A DNA stretch of 16,613 nt, from assembly GCA_012513425.1 (NCBI GenBank), contig JAAZCF010000315.1, positions 1 through 16,613 of the forward strand, in the 5' to 3' direction. The DNA is from Bacteroidales bacterium (GTDB taxonomy: Bacteria; Bacteroidota; Bacteroidia; Bacteroidales; UBA932). Under the pieces are notes generated by a model. That model had not been told where the DNA came from. It made no database searches and was given only the letters and a program-made list of their open reading frames with translations. The first letter of the stretch is position 1. Every line of letters starts with the position of its first letter. Below, piece after piece: positions 6,757 to 15,253 of the stretch. The position numbers were made by a program, and so were the translations under genes.

Positions 6757-6774
6757 TCGTATACTTCATAAAAT

Positions 6775-6810
6775 AACGAAAGTGACCAACAAGGTCACTT
6801 TCGTTGTTTT
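6775..6810. terminator. Bidirectional intrinsic terminator between deoC and glnS
   Basis: A perfect 13-bp stem (AACGAAAGTGACC, 6775-6787, and its complement 6793-6805) encloses a 5-base loop and is followed by GTTTT on the plus strand. On the minus strand the same hairpin is followed by ATTTTA, so it can serve both convergent genes. It is the only clear intrinsic terminator in the window. Confidence 0.85.
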
Positions 6811-6852
6811 AGAGGCTGAGTATAAATAAATTATTGGACTTTTCGTCGGCTT

Positions 6853-8511
6853 TTAAATTTTGAAAGAATCCTTTAACCCGGTTGCCTTATTATAAGCTCC
6901 TGTTTTTGGATCTTTGAAAAAATAACCCGTTCTTTCAAATTGTACAGTAATTCCACTGTTGTCTGAGACTAAATCAGGCTCAGCAAATCCCTCTTTGATG
7001 ACTAATGAATCAGGGTTGAGATATTCTTTATAGTCAACACCCTCAGGTATAGAACCCATTTGCTCCTCAGTGAAGAGATGGTCATAAATACGTGCTTCAA
7101 TTTTTTCACAATAGTCTTTGGCAACCCAATGAATTGTGCCTTTTACAGATCTCCACTCTCCGTTGCCTGGTTTCGAACTAGGGTCGTAAGTGCACTGGAT
7201 TTCAGTAATATTTCCCTGCTCATCTTTAACCAATGAAGCGAACTTTACAATGTAAGAATATTTCAAACGAACTTCACCATCTGGTTTCAGACGGAAATAT
7301 TTTTTTGGAGCATCTTCCATAAAGTCTTCTCTCTCAATGAGGATTTCTTTAGCAAAAGGTATTTTTCGTTTTGTACCATCAGCATCAGCCGGGTTTAGAG
7401 GAGCTTTAAAATATTCAACTTGTCCTTCAGGATAGTTGTCAACAACGAGCTTGACAGGATTGAGTACTGCCATATATCTATTGGAACGGACATTCAAATC
7501 TTGACGCAAACACCATTCAAGCAAAGATAAGTCAATGATGTTGTCGCGCTTGGCTACGCCAACTTTTTCTGCAAACATTCTCACAGCTTCAGGAGTATAT
7601 CCACGATGACGAATACCACAAATGGTAGGCATACGAGGATCATCCCAGCCTTCTACAAAATTGTTGCGTACAAGCTCAAGAAGCTTGCGTTTGCTCATAA
7701 CAGTATAGGTCAAGTTGAGACGGGCAAATTCATATTGATGAGAAGGAAAGATTCCAAGCTTTTCAATAAACCATTCGTATAGAGGACGGTGGACATCAAA
7801 CTCAAGAGTACATACAGAGTGGGTGATGTGTTCGATTGAGTCGCATTGGCCGTGAGCATAGTCATACATCGGATATATGCACCATTTGCTGCCTGTTCTA
7901 TGATGATCTGCATGAATAATACGGTACATCAATGGATCGCGAAAGAGCATGTTTGGATGCGCCATATCTATCTTGGCACGCAATACTTTGCTTCCATCAG
8001 GATATACACCTGCCTTCATATTTCGGAAAATTTCCAAGTTTTCTTCAACACTTCTGTTGCGATAAGGGCTTTCAGTGCCTGGTTGACTGACAGAACCGCG
8101 ACCAAGACGTATCTCTTCTTGAGTCTGATCATCAACATAGGCATAACCTTTCTTGATTAATTCTTCAGCCCACTCATACAATTGATCGAAATAATCAGAA
8201 GCATAAAACTCATTGGCCCATTCAAAGCCTAACCATTTGATATCTTCTTTTATTGAATCAACATACTCAGTGTCTTCTTTTACAGGGTTTGTGTCATCAA
8301 AACGAAGATTTGTTTTACCGCCATATTTTTTGGCAAGACCAAAATTAAGGCAGATGCTTTTTGCATGTCCGATGTGGAGGTAGCCGTTGGGCTCCGGAGG
8401 AAACCTGGTCATAATTGACTGGTGTTTTCCGCTTGATAAGTCTTTTTCAATTATTTCTTCAAGAAAATTCAAATTCTTCTCGGCTACTGCGCTATTCTCA
8501 ATTTCTGCCAT
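6853..8511 (-). CDS. glnS: Glutaminyl-tRNA synthetase
   Basis: 552 residues, nearly identical in length to E. coli GlnRS. It charges tRNA-Gln with glutamine using ATP. Its presence means this organism probably does not need the transamidation route for Gln-tRNA. It is a class I synthetase with RFPPEPNGYLHIGHAKS (HIGH at 46-49), FDDTNP, and VMSKRK (KMSKS-type loop at about 271-276). PPEPNGYLHIGHAKS, SKWCIYPMYDYAHGQCDSIE and the DDPRMPTICGIRHRGYTPEA block are characteristic of GlnRS rather than GluRS. The C-terminal ~200 residues are the two beta-barrel anticodon-binding domains, including KGTIHWV and FERTGYF near the end. The ATG at 8511 gives the full catalytic domain. It is a single-gene transcript by layout, with its own promoter candidate and a shared terminator downstream. 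Confidence 0.97.
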   Translation of the reverse strand: MAEIENSAVAEKNLNFLEEIIEKDLSSGKHQSIMTRFPPEPNGYLHIGHAKSICLNFGLAKKYGGKTNLRFDDTNPVKEDTEYVDSIKEDIKWLGFEWANEFYASDYFDQLYEWAEELIKKGYAYVDDQTQEEIRLGRGSVSQPGTESPYRNRSVEENLEIFRNMKAGVYPDGSKVLRAKIDMAHPNMLFRDPLMYRIIHADHHRTGSKWCIYPMYDYAHGQCDSIEHITHSVCTLEFDVHRPLYEWFIEKLGIFPSHQYEFARLNLTYTVMSKRKLLELVRNNFVEGWDDPRMPTICGIRHRGYTPEAVRMFAEKVGVAKRDNIIDLSLLEWCLRQDLNVRSNRYMAVLNPVKLVVDNYPEGQVEYFKAPLNPADADGTKRKIPFAKEILIEREDFMEDAPKKYFRLKPDGEVRLKYSYIVKFASLVKDEQGNITEIQCTYDPSSKPGNGEWRSVKGTIHWVAKDYCEKIEARIYDHLFTEEQMGSIPEGVDYKEYLNPDSLVIKEGFAEPDLVSDNSGITVQFERTGYFFKDPKTGAYNKATGLKDSFKI

Positions 8512-8533
8512 ATTATTTCAATATAAGGTTTAT

Positions 8534-8565
8534 CTTGCAAAAGTAGCAAAATTGCCGTATTTTTA
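8534..8565 (+). promoter_or_regulatory. Weak candidate promoter of the yicC-family gene
   Basis: CTTG (8534-8537), a 20-base spacer and TATTTTTA (8558-8565) give a near-match to the TTTG-N20-TAnnTTTG pattern, ending 33 bases before the ATG. It overlaps the opposing glnS -7 element. The last base of the -7 box differs from consensus. Confidence 0.3.
8538..8545 (-). promoter_or_regulatory. Candidate -7 promoter element of glnS
   Basis: The minus strand reads TACTTTTG, an exact TAnnTTTG match 26 bases upstream of the glnS ATG, in the 87-base gap shared with the divergent yicC-family gene. No convincing -33 element is seen at the right spacing. Confidence 0.5.
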
Positions 8566-8598
8566 GGCCATATTTAAAAAATAAAAAGATAATATAAG

Positions 8599-9459
8599 AT
8601 GGTTCTTTCAATGACTGGATATGGAAAGGCTGAGTGTAGCTTTTCTGGTTCAAAATATGTAATGGAGGTTCGTTCTCTCAATGGTAAAAATGCTGATATT
8701 TCTTTAAAGACATCATTAATTCCAAGAGATAAAGAAATGCAAGTGAGGCAGTTCTTGACAAAAGAGCTCAACAGGGGCAATATTGATTTCTTTGTGACTA
8801 TTGATAATTCAAATGCATCAAAAGCATGCCATCAAATTAATACTGAGGTAATGATGGGGTATTATAATCAGATTTCTCAAATTAAATCAATAGATTATGA
8901 TGCTATCTTGCCCGCATTATTGCGTCTGCCGGATGTTGTAGAAATTACGAATGAAGAAATAGATGAAGACCATTGGATCATTTTCTTTAATGCAATCAGC
9001 AAGGCTGTTGCTGCCTTATTGAATTTTAGAAAAAAAGAAGGCTCCATTTTGAAGGCTGATGTTCTTGCAAAAGTTGATAGGATAGAAGCTCTTATTCCTG
9101 AGGTTGAGAAATATGAAGCAGAGAGAATTCCGGCCATTCGCTCAAGGATTGAATCCCACATTAATGAATTGCCACTTAATCCTGATTTGAATCGCTTTGA
9201 GCAAGAACTTATTTTTTACATTGAGAAACTTGACATAAATGAGGAAAAAGTAAGGCTTGCCCAACATTGTCGTTATTTCCGTGAAACTATTGAAAAAGAA
9301 GAATTTCCAGGTAAGAAGTTGGGCTTCATAGCACAAGAGATGGGCCGAGAAATCAACACCCTTGGCAGTAAGGCCAACCATGCCGATATTCAAAAAATAG
9401 TTGTAAAAATGAAGGATGAACTTGAAAAAATAAAAGAGCAGAGCTTGAATATTCTTTAA
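8599..9459 (+). CDS. yicC: YicC/YloC-family endoribonuclease
   Basis: 286 residues, the usual size for YicC/YloC. E. coli YicC is an RNA-cleaving enzyme implicated in turnover of small RNAs; the exact role in Bacteroidota is not known to me. The signature N-terminus is MVLSMTGYGKAE, followed by VRSLNGKNADIS. The C-terminal domain (DUF1732 type) has EEKVRLAQHCRYFRETI, then KKLGFIAQEMGREINTLGSKANHADIQ and the closing KDELEKIKEQSLNI. All are close to family consensus. The ATG at 8599 is chosen because it gives the conserved SMTGYG start. Guanylate kinase (gmk), often found next to yicC in other bacteria, is not adjacent here. The TAA stop overlaps the stop of convergent rnhA in TTAA. Confidence 0.92.
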   Translation: MVLSMTGYGKAECSFSGSKYVMEVRSLNGKNADISLKTSLIPRDKEMQVRQFLTKELNRGNIDFFVTIDNSNASKACHQINTEVMMGYYNQISQIKSIDYDAILPALLRLPDVVEITNEEIDEDHWIIFFNAISKAVAALLNFRKKEGSILKADVLAKVDRIEALIPEVEKYEAERIPAIRSRIESHINELPLNPDLNRFEQELIFYIEKLDINEEKVRLAQHCRYFRETIEKEEFPGKKLGFIAQEMGREINTLGSKANHADIQKIVVKMKDELEKIKEQSLNIL

Positions 9460-9902
9460 ACTTTGTCTTCTATCAGATTTTCGGACTTATATGCTGCGAC
9501 TGCCATGCTGTCGCAGCGTTCGTTTTCAGGATGCCCTGCATGGCCTTTAAGCCAAACGAAACTTACATTATGAGGCTCCGCAGCATCAAGATATCTCAGC
9601 CATAAATCCTTGTTGGCTTTTCCTTTGAAATTGGTATTTAACCATTTATCAATCCAACCTTTATTTATAGTATTTACTACGTAAGAAGAATCACTGTATA
9701 CCACAACATCGGCATGATTCCATTTGATGGACTCCAAGCCAATAATGACAGCCATGAGTTCCATGCGATTATTTGTGGTATTCAAGAAACCTTGAGAAAA
9801 CTCTTTTTCGTATGATCCGTAACGAAGTATGACTCCAAAGCCTCCAGGACCGGGGTTGCCGCTACATGCGCCGTCTGAAAATAGCTCAATGGTGCCTGCC
9901 AT
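9456..9902 (-). CDS. rnhA: Ribonuclease HI
   Basis: 148 residues, like E. coli RNase HI (155). It cuts the RNA strand of RNA-DNA hybrids, removing R-loops and primers. All four catalytic carboxylates are visible: Asp10 (FSDGACSGNPGPGG), Glu48 (NRMELMA), Asp71 (YSDSSYV) and Asp131 (ERCD). There is also a His in the GHAGHPENERCD loop (121 and 124). The basic-protrusion region is present as KGWIDKWLNTNFKGKANKDLW. It begins only 2 bases after the pdxA stop, so it is read as the second gene of a pdxA-rnhA transcript. Its last bases overlap the yicC stop on the opposite strand. Confidence 0.96.
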   Translation of the reverse strand: MAGTIELFSDGACSGNPGPGGFGVILRYGSYEKEFSQGFLNTTNNRMELMAVIIGLESIKWNHADVVVYSDSSYVVNTINKGWIDKWLNTNFKGKANKDLWLRYLDAAEPHNVSFVWLKGHAGHPENERCDSMAVAAYKSENLIEDKV

Positions 9903-9904
9903 GT

Positions 9905-10984
9905 TTAGTCTGGCAAAATGGTTTTCTCTCTCTTAGGACCTTCGAAATGTTGGATCTCTAAAGGGTTGGCATTAATTTCATCATATAGCTTTCGATTATT
10001 GCAAATATCAATAGCCATGTAAATTGATGACATGAGAGAGGCAGGGTTGGCAATTCCTTTTCCTGCAATATCATAGCCAGTGCCATGGTCCGGAGATGTG
10101 CGAATAATAGGCAAACCTGCAGTGAAATTAACTCCGCTGTCGAAAGCCAATACTTTGAAAGGAATCATACCTTGATCATGATACATAGCCAACACAGCAT
10201 CAAATTTGTACTGCATATTAGTGCCAAAAAATCCATCAGGAGAATAAGGGCCGAAAGCTAAAATACCTTCTTTATTTGCCTGCTCAATAGCAGGAGCAAT
10301 TACCTTTATTTCTTCATTGCCTTTGCTGCCTCCATCTCCTGAATGAGGGTTAAGCCCCATGACAGCTATTTTTGGACACACTACAGCAAAATCTCTTTTT
10401 AATGAATCATTCATGAGATGAAGTTTGCTTATAATCAAATCTTGATTAATAAGAGAGGCAACTTTGCTAATAGGTTCATGGTTTGTAACCAATCCCACTT
10501 TCATCTCGTTTGTACAAAGAAACATAAGCCCACCCTTTGCCTCGCATTTGTCAATGAGATATTCGGTGTGACCTGTGTATCCAAAGCCTGCTGCAGCAAC
10601 TGTGTGTTTATTTAAAGGGGCAGTGATAATAGCATCAACGAGCCCTTCTTTTAGGTCTTTAAAGGCTGCATCCAGTGATAAAATTGCTGACTTTGCACCA
10701 GCTTCTGTTGGCTGACCTGGCTCAATAAGAAGACTATCTGGAACGCAGTTTATGATATTTATGCGCTTGCTATGAGCATCAGCTGCATTATTTATGACAT
10801 TTGTATTAAGTTGTTCAGTCTCAGGAATTGATTTGCGATATAAGCCAAATGCTCTTGAGGAACCATATATGATAGGAACACACATGTCAAACATGCGAGC
10901 ATCTGCCAATGCTTTGATTATCACCTCGTATCCGATGCCATTTGAGTCGCCAGAGGTGAAACCTAATCTTATTTTTTGAGCCAT
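9905..10984 (-). CDS. pdxA: 4-hydroxythreonine-4-phosphate dehydrogenase
   Basis: 359 residues. PdxA oxidises 4-phosphohydroxy-L-threonine with NAD in the DXP-dependent pyridoxal-phosphate pathway; the product is condensed by PdxJ. The three metal-binding histidines are present at 169 (VTNHEP), 214 (GLNPHSGDGG) and 269 (AMYHDQG). Their spacing is identical to His166, His211 and His266 of E. coli PdxA. Other family blocks are GFTSGDSNGIGYEV at the N-terminus, ITAPLNK, GHTEYL and RTSPDHGTGYDIAGKG. The ATG at 10984 fits the family N-terminus. rnhA follows after 2 bases, and recG is divergent across a 58-base promoter gap. Confidence 0.97.
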   Translation of the reverse strand: MAQKIRLGFTSGDSNGIGYEVIIKALADARMFDMCVPIIYGSSRAFGLYRKSIPETEQLNTNVINNAADAHSKRINIINCVPDSLLIEPGQPTEAGAKSAILSLDAAFKDLKEGLVDAIITAPLNKHTVAAAGFGYTGHTEYLIDKCEAKGGLMFLCTNEMKVGLVTNHEPISKVASLINQDLIISKLHLMNDSLKRDFAVVCPKIAVMGLNPHSGDGGSKGNEEIKVIAPAIEQANKEGILAFGPYSPDGFFGTNMQYKFDAVLAMYHDQGMIPFKVLAFDSGVNFTAGLPIIRTSPDHGTGYDIAGKGIANPASLMSSIYMAIDICNNRKLYDEINANPLEIQHFEGPKREKTILPD

Positions 10985-11007
10985 AGATTATTTCTATTTA
11001 ATAATTA

Positions 11008-11039
11008 CAAAAATAGTTATAATAACGTAAATTTGCAAA
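11008..11039 (-). promoter_or_regulatory. Promoter of pdxA-rnhA, consensus Bacteroidota type
   Basis: On the minus strand TTTG (11036-11039), a 20-base spacer and TATTTTTG (11008-11015) fit the TTTG-N19-21-TAnnTTTG consensus exactly, 23 bases upstream of the pdxA ATG. This is the best complete promoter in the window. Confidence 0.7.
11028..11035 (+). promoter_or_regulatory. Candidate -7 promoter element of recG
   Basis: TAAATTTG matches TAnnTTTG and ends 7 bases before the recG ATG, implying a very short leader or none. It lies inside the spacer of the opposing pdxA promoter and directly abuts its -33 element, so the two promoters cannot easily be occupied at once. The -33 region at the expected spacing is ATTA, a poor match. 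Confidence 0.5.
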
Positions 11040-11042
11040 GCC

Positions 11043-13142
11043 ATGAATATACTGCTAACAGATATTAAATACCTTCCTACAGTTGGTCCCAAAAGGGCGG
11101 AATTATTAGGGAAAGAGCTTAATATTCTCTGTTATAAGGACTTGCTATATTTTTTCCCATTTCGCTATGTTGATCGATCTAAATTTTATGCCATCAGTGA
11201 AATAGACTCTGCAAATGCTTATGTACAACTTCGTGGAATAATTAAAAATATTACTAATATCGGTGAGGGTCGTTCCCGCAGACTTGTCGCCAGTTTTAGT
11301 GATGACACAGGTGTCATAGAATTGGTTTTTTTCAAGGGAATAAAATGGATTTCTGAAAAATTAAAAATAGGGTCTGAATATATTGTTTTTGGCAAGCCTT
11401 CAAATTTTAATGGCAATATCAATATGGTTCACCCGGAAATTGAAGAAGTATCTTTATCCAAACCAGATCCAAATGCCGTAATGACTGGAGTATATCCAAG
11501 CACGGAAAAGCTAAAAAACAGTCAAATCACCAATAAAGTTATCAGTAAATTACAGGCTATCGTTTGGGATCGCTGTAAAGATTACATAAAAGAGACATTG
11601 CCTCCTTATTTATTGGAGAGCATGAAGCTTTGTGGGCTGAAAACAGCTCTTTCAACTATCCATTTTCCTAAAGATATGCAGACTCTGGCCAAGGCTAGAG
11701 AAAGACTGAAATTTGAAGAATTGTTTTTTTTGCAATTATCTCTTTTGAAACAAAAAAATGTAAGGACAAGAAGTTCAAATGGAGTAGTATTTCGCAAATT
11801 AGGCTCTGCCTTCAATGATACATACAATAACCTTCAATTTCCATTGACAGGTGCTCAAAAAAAAGTAATAAAAGAAATTAGGGCAGATGTAACCAGTGGC
11901 AAACAAATGAACCGCCTCCTTGAGGGGGATGTTGGTAGCGGAAAGACTTTGGTGGCAATATTGTCAGCATTGCAGGCTATTGATAATGGGTATCAAGCAT
12001 GCATTATGGCTCCGACTGAAGTCTTGGCAGAACAGCATTACAAAGGAGTGGGAAAGTTTGTGGACACATCAAAGGTCAAATGTGCATTGCTGACAGGAAG
12101 CACTAAAACAAAAGAGCGCCGCGAGATTTATCAAGGTTTGGAAGATGGCAGTATCAATTTAGTATTCGGAACACATGCTCTCATAGTTGATAAAGTCAAG
12201 TTTGCCAATCTAGGGCTTGCTGTAATAGATGAGCAACATAGATTTGGAGTTGATCAACGATCAAAACTTTGGTCCAAATCAGCAGTAACTCCTCATATTT
12301 TGGTAATGACAGCGACTCCTATTCCACGCACATTGGCAATGACTCTTTATGGAGATCTGGATGTGTCTGTGATTGATGAACTGCCTCCGGGAAGAAAACT
12401 TGTGATTACCAAGCATGTGTCAGAGAATAACCATCACAAGGTATATGAGTTTATGAAAAAACAGATAGATGTCGGTCGCCAGGTTTTTGTCGTATATCCT
12501 CTTATACAAGAGTCCGAGAAAATGGACTATGAAAACCTAGAGTCGGGATATCTTCAGATTACAGAAGCTTTTCCTGCACCAAAATATGTGACTGCTGTGG
12601 TTCACGGCAAGCAGACAGCAGAAAACAAAGCTTTTGATATGGATTTATTCGTAAAAGGCAAAGCAAATATATTAGTTGCAACTTCAGTTATTGAAGTAGG
12701 CGTGGATGTGCCAAATGCATCTGTGATGGTGATTGAAAGTGCAGAGCGCTTTGGTTTGAGCCAATTGCATCAATTGCGAGGAAGAGTAGGCAGAGGATCT
12801 GCTGAGAGTTATTGCATATTGATGACCGGATATAAGTTGAGTAAAGAGGCACGGCAGCGCATTGATATTATGTGTTCAACAACAGATGGTTTTGCACTTG
12901 CTGAGCAAGACTTGAGAATGAGGGGACCAGGTGACTTTGAAGGTACCAAACAAAGTGGACTTGCAATAGATTTGCATATTGCAGATTTGTCAAAGGATAA
13001 TCCTTTGTTGCTAATGGCTCGGGAGACTGCAGAAAAAATATTGGAAAATGATCCGATTTTGAGCACCCCCGATAATCAAATCCTTCAAGATGGACTTCAA
13101 GAAATGAAAACAGAAATTAAAGATTATTCGATTATATCATGA
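11043..13142 (+). CDS. recG: ATP-dependent DNA helicase RecG
   Basis: 699 residues, normal for RecG. It remodels stalled replication forks and branch-migrates Holliday junctions and R/D-loops. The N-terminal wedge/OB domain occupies about the first 250 residues, beginning LLTDIKYLPTVGPKRAELL with the OB segment near YVQLRGIIKN. The superfamily 2 motor follows, with Walker A GDVGSGKT (295-302), DEQH (396-399), MTATPIPRT and motif VI QLRGRVGRG (577-585). The family-specific end CSTTDGFALAEQDLRMRGPGDFEGTKQSG is present. T-runs and A-runs (near 11721 and 11856) do not break the frame. The stop overlaps the ATG of the downstream nuclease (ATGA, 13139-13142), so the two are translationally coupled. 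Confidence 0.98.
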   Translation: MNILLTDIKYLPTVGPKRAELLGKELNILCYKDLLYFFPFRYVDRSKFYAISEIDSANAYVQLRGIIKNITNIGEGRSRRLVASFSDDTGVIELVFFKGIKWISEKLKIGSEYIVFGKPSNFNGNINMVHPEIEEVSLSKPDPNAVMTGVYPSTEKLKNSQITNKVISKLQAIVWDRCKDYIKETLPPYLLESMKLCGLKTALSTIHFPKDMQTLAKARERLKFEELFFLQLSLLKQKNVRTRSSNGVVFRKLGSAFNDTYNNLQFPLTGAQKKVIKEIRADVTSGKQMNRLLEGDVGSGKTLVAILSALQAIDNGYQACIMAPTEVLAEQHYKGVGKFVDTSKVKCALLTGSTKTKERREIYQGLEDGSINLVFGTHALIVDKVKFANLGLAVIDEQHRFGVDQRSKLWSKSAVTPHILVMTATPIPRTLAMTLYGDLDVSVIDELPPGRKLVITKHVSENNHHKVYEFMKKQIDVGRQVFVVYPLIQESEKMDYENLESGYLQITEAFPAPKYVTAVVHGKQTAENKAFDMDLFVKGKANILVATSVIEVGVDVPNASVMVIESAERFGLSQLHQLRGRVGRGSAESYCILMTGYKLSKEARQRIDIMCSTTDGFALAEQDLRMRGPGDFEGTKQSGLAIDLHIADLSKDNPLLLMARETAEKILENDPILSTPDNQILQDGLQEMKTEIKDYSIIS

Positions 13143-13894
13143 AATTTGTATCGTGGAATGTAAATGGCCTTAGGGCTTGTTATTCAAAAGGAAATTTTAC
13201 AGAGGCATTTGAAAAATTAGATGCTGACTTTTTTTGCCTTCAAGAAACAAAAATACAAGCCAATCAGCTTGATCTGCAATTTATTGGATACCAGAGTTTT
13301 TGGAATTATGCTGAAAAAAAAGGCTATAGCGGTACAGCAATCTATACGCGCCATACTCCCATGAGTGTAAGTTACGGAATAGGCATTGCTGAGCATGACA
13401 CAGAAGGAAGGGTAATTACTCTGGAAATGACGGACTTCTATTTGGTATGTTGCTATACTCCAAATGCTCAAGATGAATTACGTCGATTGGATTATCGCAT
13501 GAAGTGGGAAGATGATTTTCGTGAATATTTACAAAAATTGGCTGAAACTAAACCTGTAATTCTGTGTGGGGATTTGAATGTGGCCCATAACGAGATTGAC
13601 TTGAAAAATCCTGCAACAAACCATAACAATGCTGGTTTTTCAGATGAAGAAAGAGGAAAAATGACAACTTTGCTTAGTTCGGGGTTTTGTGATTCTTTCC
13701 GCTATCTTTACCCTGACAAGAGCGATGCTTACTCATGGTGGAGCTACCGCATGAAGGCTAGAGATAGAAATGTTGGATGGAGAATAGATTATTTTATTAT
13801 CTCCGATTTATTAAAAAACCGCTTGGTTGATGCATCTATTCATCCTGATATTTTTGGAAGTGACCATTGTCCAGTGTCATTAGAGTTGAGATAA
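13139..13894 (+). CDS. xth: Exodeoxyribonuclease III / APE1-type AP endonuclease
   Basis: 251 residues. It incises abasic sites and trims 3' ends in base-excision repair. It is an EEP-superfamily nuclease with all catalytic positions visible: Asn7 (WNVNGLRA), Glu36 (LQETK), Tyr106 (CYTPNA), Asp145 and Asn147 (GDLNVAH), Asp217 (VGWRIDYF), and Asp242-His243 (GSDHCPV). The KARDRNVGWRIDYF block resembles the ExoA/APE1 branch more than E. coli XthA. The ATG at 13139 overlaps the recG stop in ATGA. The coupling suggests joint expression with recG. pgi follows after 33 bases with its own promoter candidate. Confidence 0.96.
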   Translation: MKFVSWNVNGLRACYSKGNFTEAFEKLDADFFCLQETKIQANQLDLQFIGYQSFWNYAEKKGYSGTAIYTRHTPMSVSYGIGIAEHDTEGRVITLEMTDFYLVCCYTPNAQDELRRLDYRMKWEDDFREYLQKLAETKPVILCGDLNVAHNEIDLKNPATNHNNAGFSDEERGKMTTLLSSGFCDSFRYLYPDKSDAYSWWSYRMKARDRNVGWRIDYFIISDLLKNRLVDASIHPDIFGSDHCPVSLELR

Positions 13895-13902
13895 ATTTTT
13901 GA

Positions 13903-13910
13903 TACATTTG
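13903..13910 (+). promoter_or_regulatory. Candidate -7 promoter element of pgi
   Basis: TACATTTG matches TAnnTTTG exactly, ending 17 bases before the pgi ATG and lying after the xth stop. No TTTG -33 element is seen at 19-21 bases, and read-through from recG-xth is also possible because no terminator lies between. Confidence 0.5.
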
Positions 13911-13927
13911 CATATATTATTTCAGAT

Positions 13928-15253
13928 ATGATTACTATCGATTTAAGTGGATGTAAATCCTTCGAACATAAAGGTTCACTATATATTGACAAAGCAATAG
14001 AAGCTTTGGATGTTCTAGACAATGCCACAGGTATTGGAAATGATTTTATTGGTTGGAACCATCTTCCTTCTCATATGGATTCTCAGTTGCTCGATGATTG
14101 TCAAAAGATAGCTGCAGATTGGGCCGCAAGCAATATTAACTTGGTGGTTGTGATAGGCATCGGAGGTTCATATCTCGGCGCTAAAGCTGCTATTTCAGCT
14201 CTTTCTCATAGCTTTGCTCTCAATATGGGAACTGAGGCAATGCAGGTAGTATTTGCAGGCAATAACCTCAGCGAAGATTATTCTGCAGAGCTGTTTGACC
14301 TCATGCAGGTGAAAAATGTTGCTACTATTGTAATATCTAAGTCTGGTACTACTACTGAGCCTGCCGTTGCGTTTAGATTAGTCAAACAATTTATTGAAGA
14401 AAAATATGGCATATCTGAAGCTGCAAAAAGGATAGTTACTATCACCGATAAAGCCCGCGGTGCTCTGAAAAATCTTGCTGATGCTAAGGAGTATAAATCT
14501 TTTGTCATTGAAGATTCAATTGGCGGCAGGTATTCGGTTTTGACGCCTGTAGGTTTATTGCCAATTGCCGCAGCCGGCTTTGATTTGCATTCTATAATGG
14601 CTGGAGCCAGAGAAATTGAAGCTATTTGCAGTCAAAGGACAAAAGACAACCCTGCAGTGCTTTATGCTGCAGCAAGGAATTTGTTGTATGATGAGGGTAA
14701 AAAAATAGAACTATTAGTGAATTACAATCCAAAACTGATGTATTTTGCAGAATGGTGGAAGCAATTGTTTGGAGAAAGTGAAGGTAAAGATTCTAAAGGT
14801 CTTTTCCCTGCTTCTGTTAGCAATACAACAGATCTTCATTCTATGGGGCAGTATATTCAAGAAGGGGAAAGAATCTTGTTTGAAACAGTCATAAATATTC
14901 AAAATGCTTCAAGGAATGTGGTTATTCCTTCAGATAAAGATAATCTTGATGGTCTAAACTATTTGGCCGGCAAAAGAGTTGAATTTTGCAATTCAAAAGC
15001 CATGTTGGCAACTATTTTGGCTCACATCGATGGTGGAGTGCCTCAAATAGTTGTTGAAACAGAATGTCTGGATTTATTTCATTTGGGCGGTTTGTTTTAC
15101 TTTTTTGAGAAAGCCTGCGGAATCAGCGGTTATATGCTGGGCATTAATCCTTTCAATCAACCTGGTGTTGAAGCATATAAAAAAAATATGTTTGCTCTGT
15201 TAGGCAAGCCTGGATATGAAGATTTGGCAAGTAAATTAGAAAAAAGGTTTTGA
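13928..15253 (+). CDS. pgi: Glucose-6-phosphate isomerase
   Basis: 441 residues, matching the short Pgi form of Bacillus and Bacteroidota rather than the ~550-residue E. coli form. It interconverts glucose 6-phosphate and fructose 6-phosphate in glycolysis and gluconeogenesis. The two SIS folds are seen: GIGGSYLGAKA (77-87) and SKSGTTTEPA (137-146) bind the phosphate. FGESEGKDSKG (281-291), PASVSNTTDLHSMGQYIQEG (294-313), and the family signature GYMLGINPFNQPGVEAYK (401-418) complete the active site. The ATG at 13928 gives a normal start. The stop TGA overlaps the TTG start of the downstream addB-like gene. Confidence 0.97.
   Translation: MITIDLSGCKSFEHKGSLYIDKAIEALDVLDNATGIGNDFIGWNHLPSHMDSQLLDDCQKIAADWAASNINLVVVIGIGGSYLGAKAAISALSHSFALNMGTEAMQVVFAGNNLSEDYSAELFDLMQVKNVATIVISKSGTTTEPAVAFRLVKQFIEEKYGISEAAKRIVTITDKARGALKNLADAKEYKSFVIEDSIGGRYSVLTPVGLLPIAAAGFDLHSIMAGAREIEAICSQRTKDNPAVLYAAARNLLYDEGKKIELLVNYNPKLMYFAEWWKQLFGESEGKDSKGLFPASVSNTTDLHSMGQYIQEGERILFETVINIQNASRNVVIPSDKDNLDGLNYLAGKRVEFCNSKAMLATILAHIDGGVPQIVVETECLDLFHLGGLFYFFEKACGISGYMLGINPFNQPGVEAYKKNMFALLGKPGYEDLASKLEKRF

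Noticed and set aside
7846..8160. An antisense open frame of 104 codons within glnS.
   Set aside because: The glnS frame is strongly conserved here and the antisense product resembles nothing I know.
11716..11870. Runs of T and A in recG as phase-variation tracts.
   Set aside because: The reading frame is intact, the protein is full length, and RecG is not a usual phase-variable gene; short A/T runs are common at this base composition.
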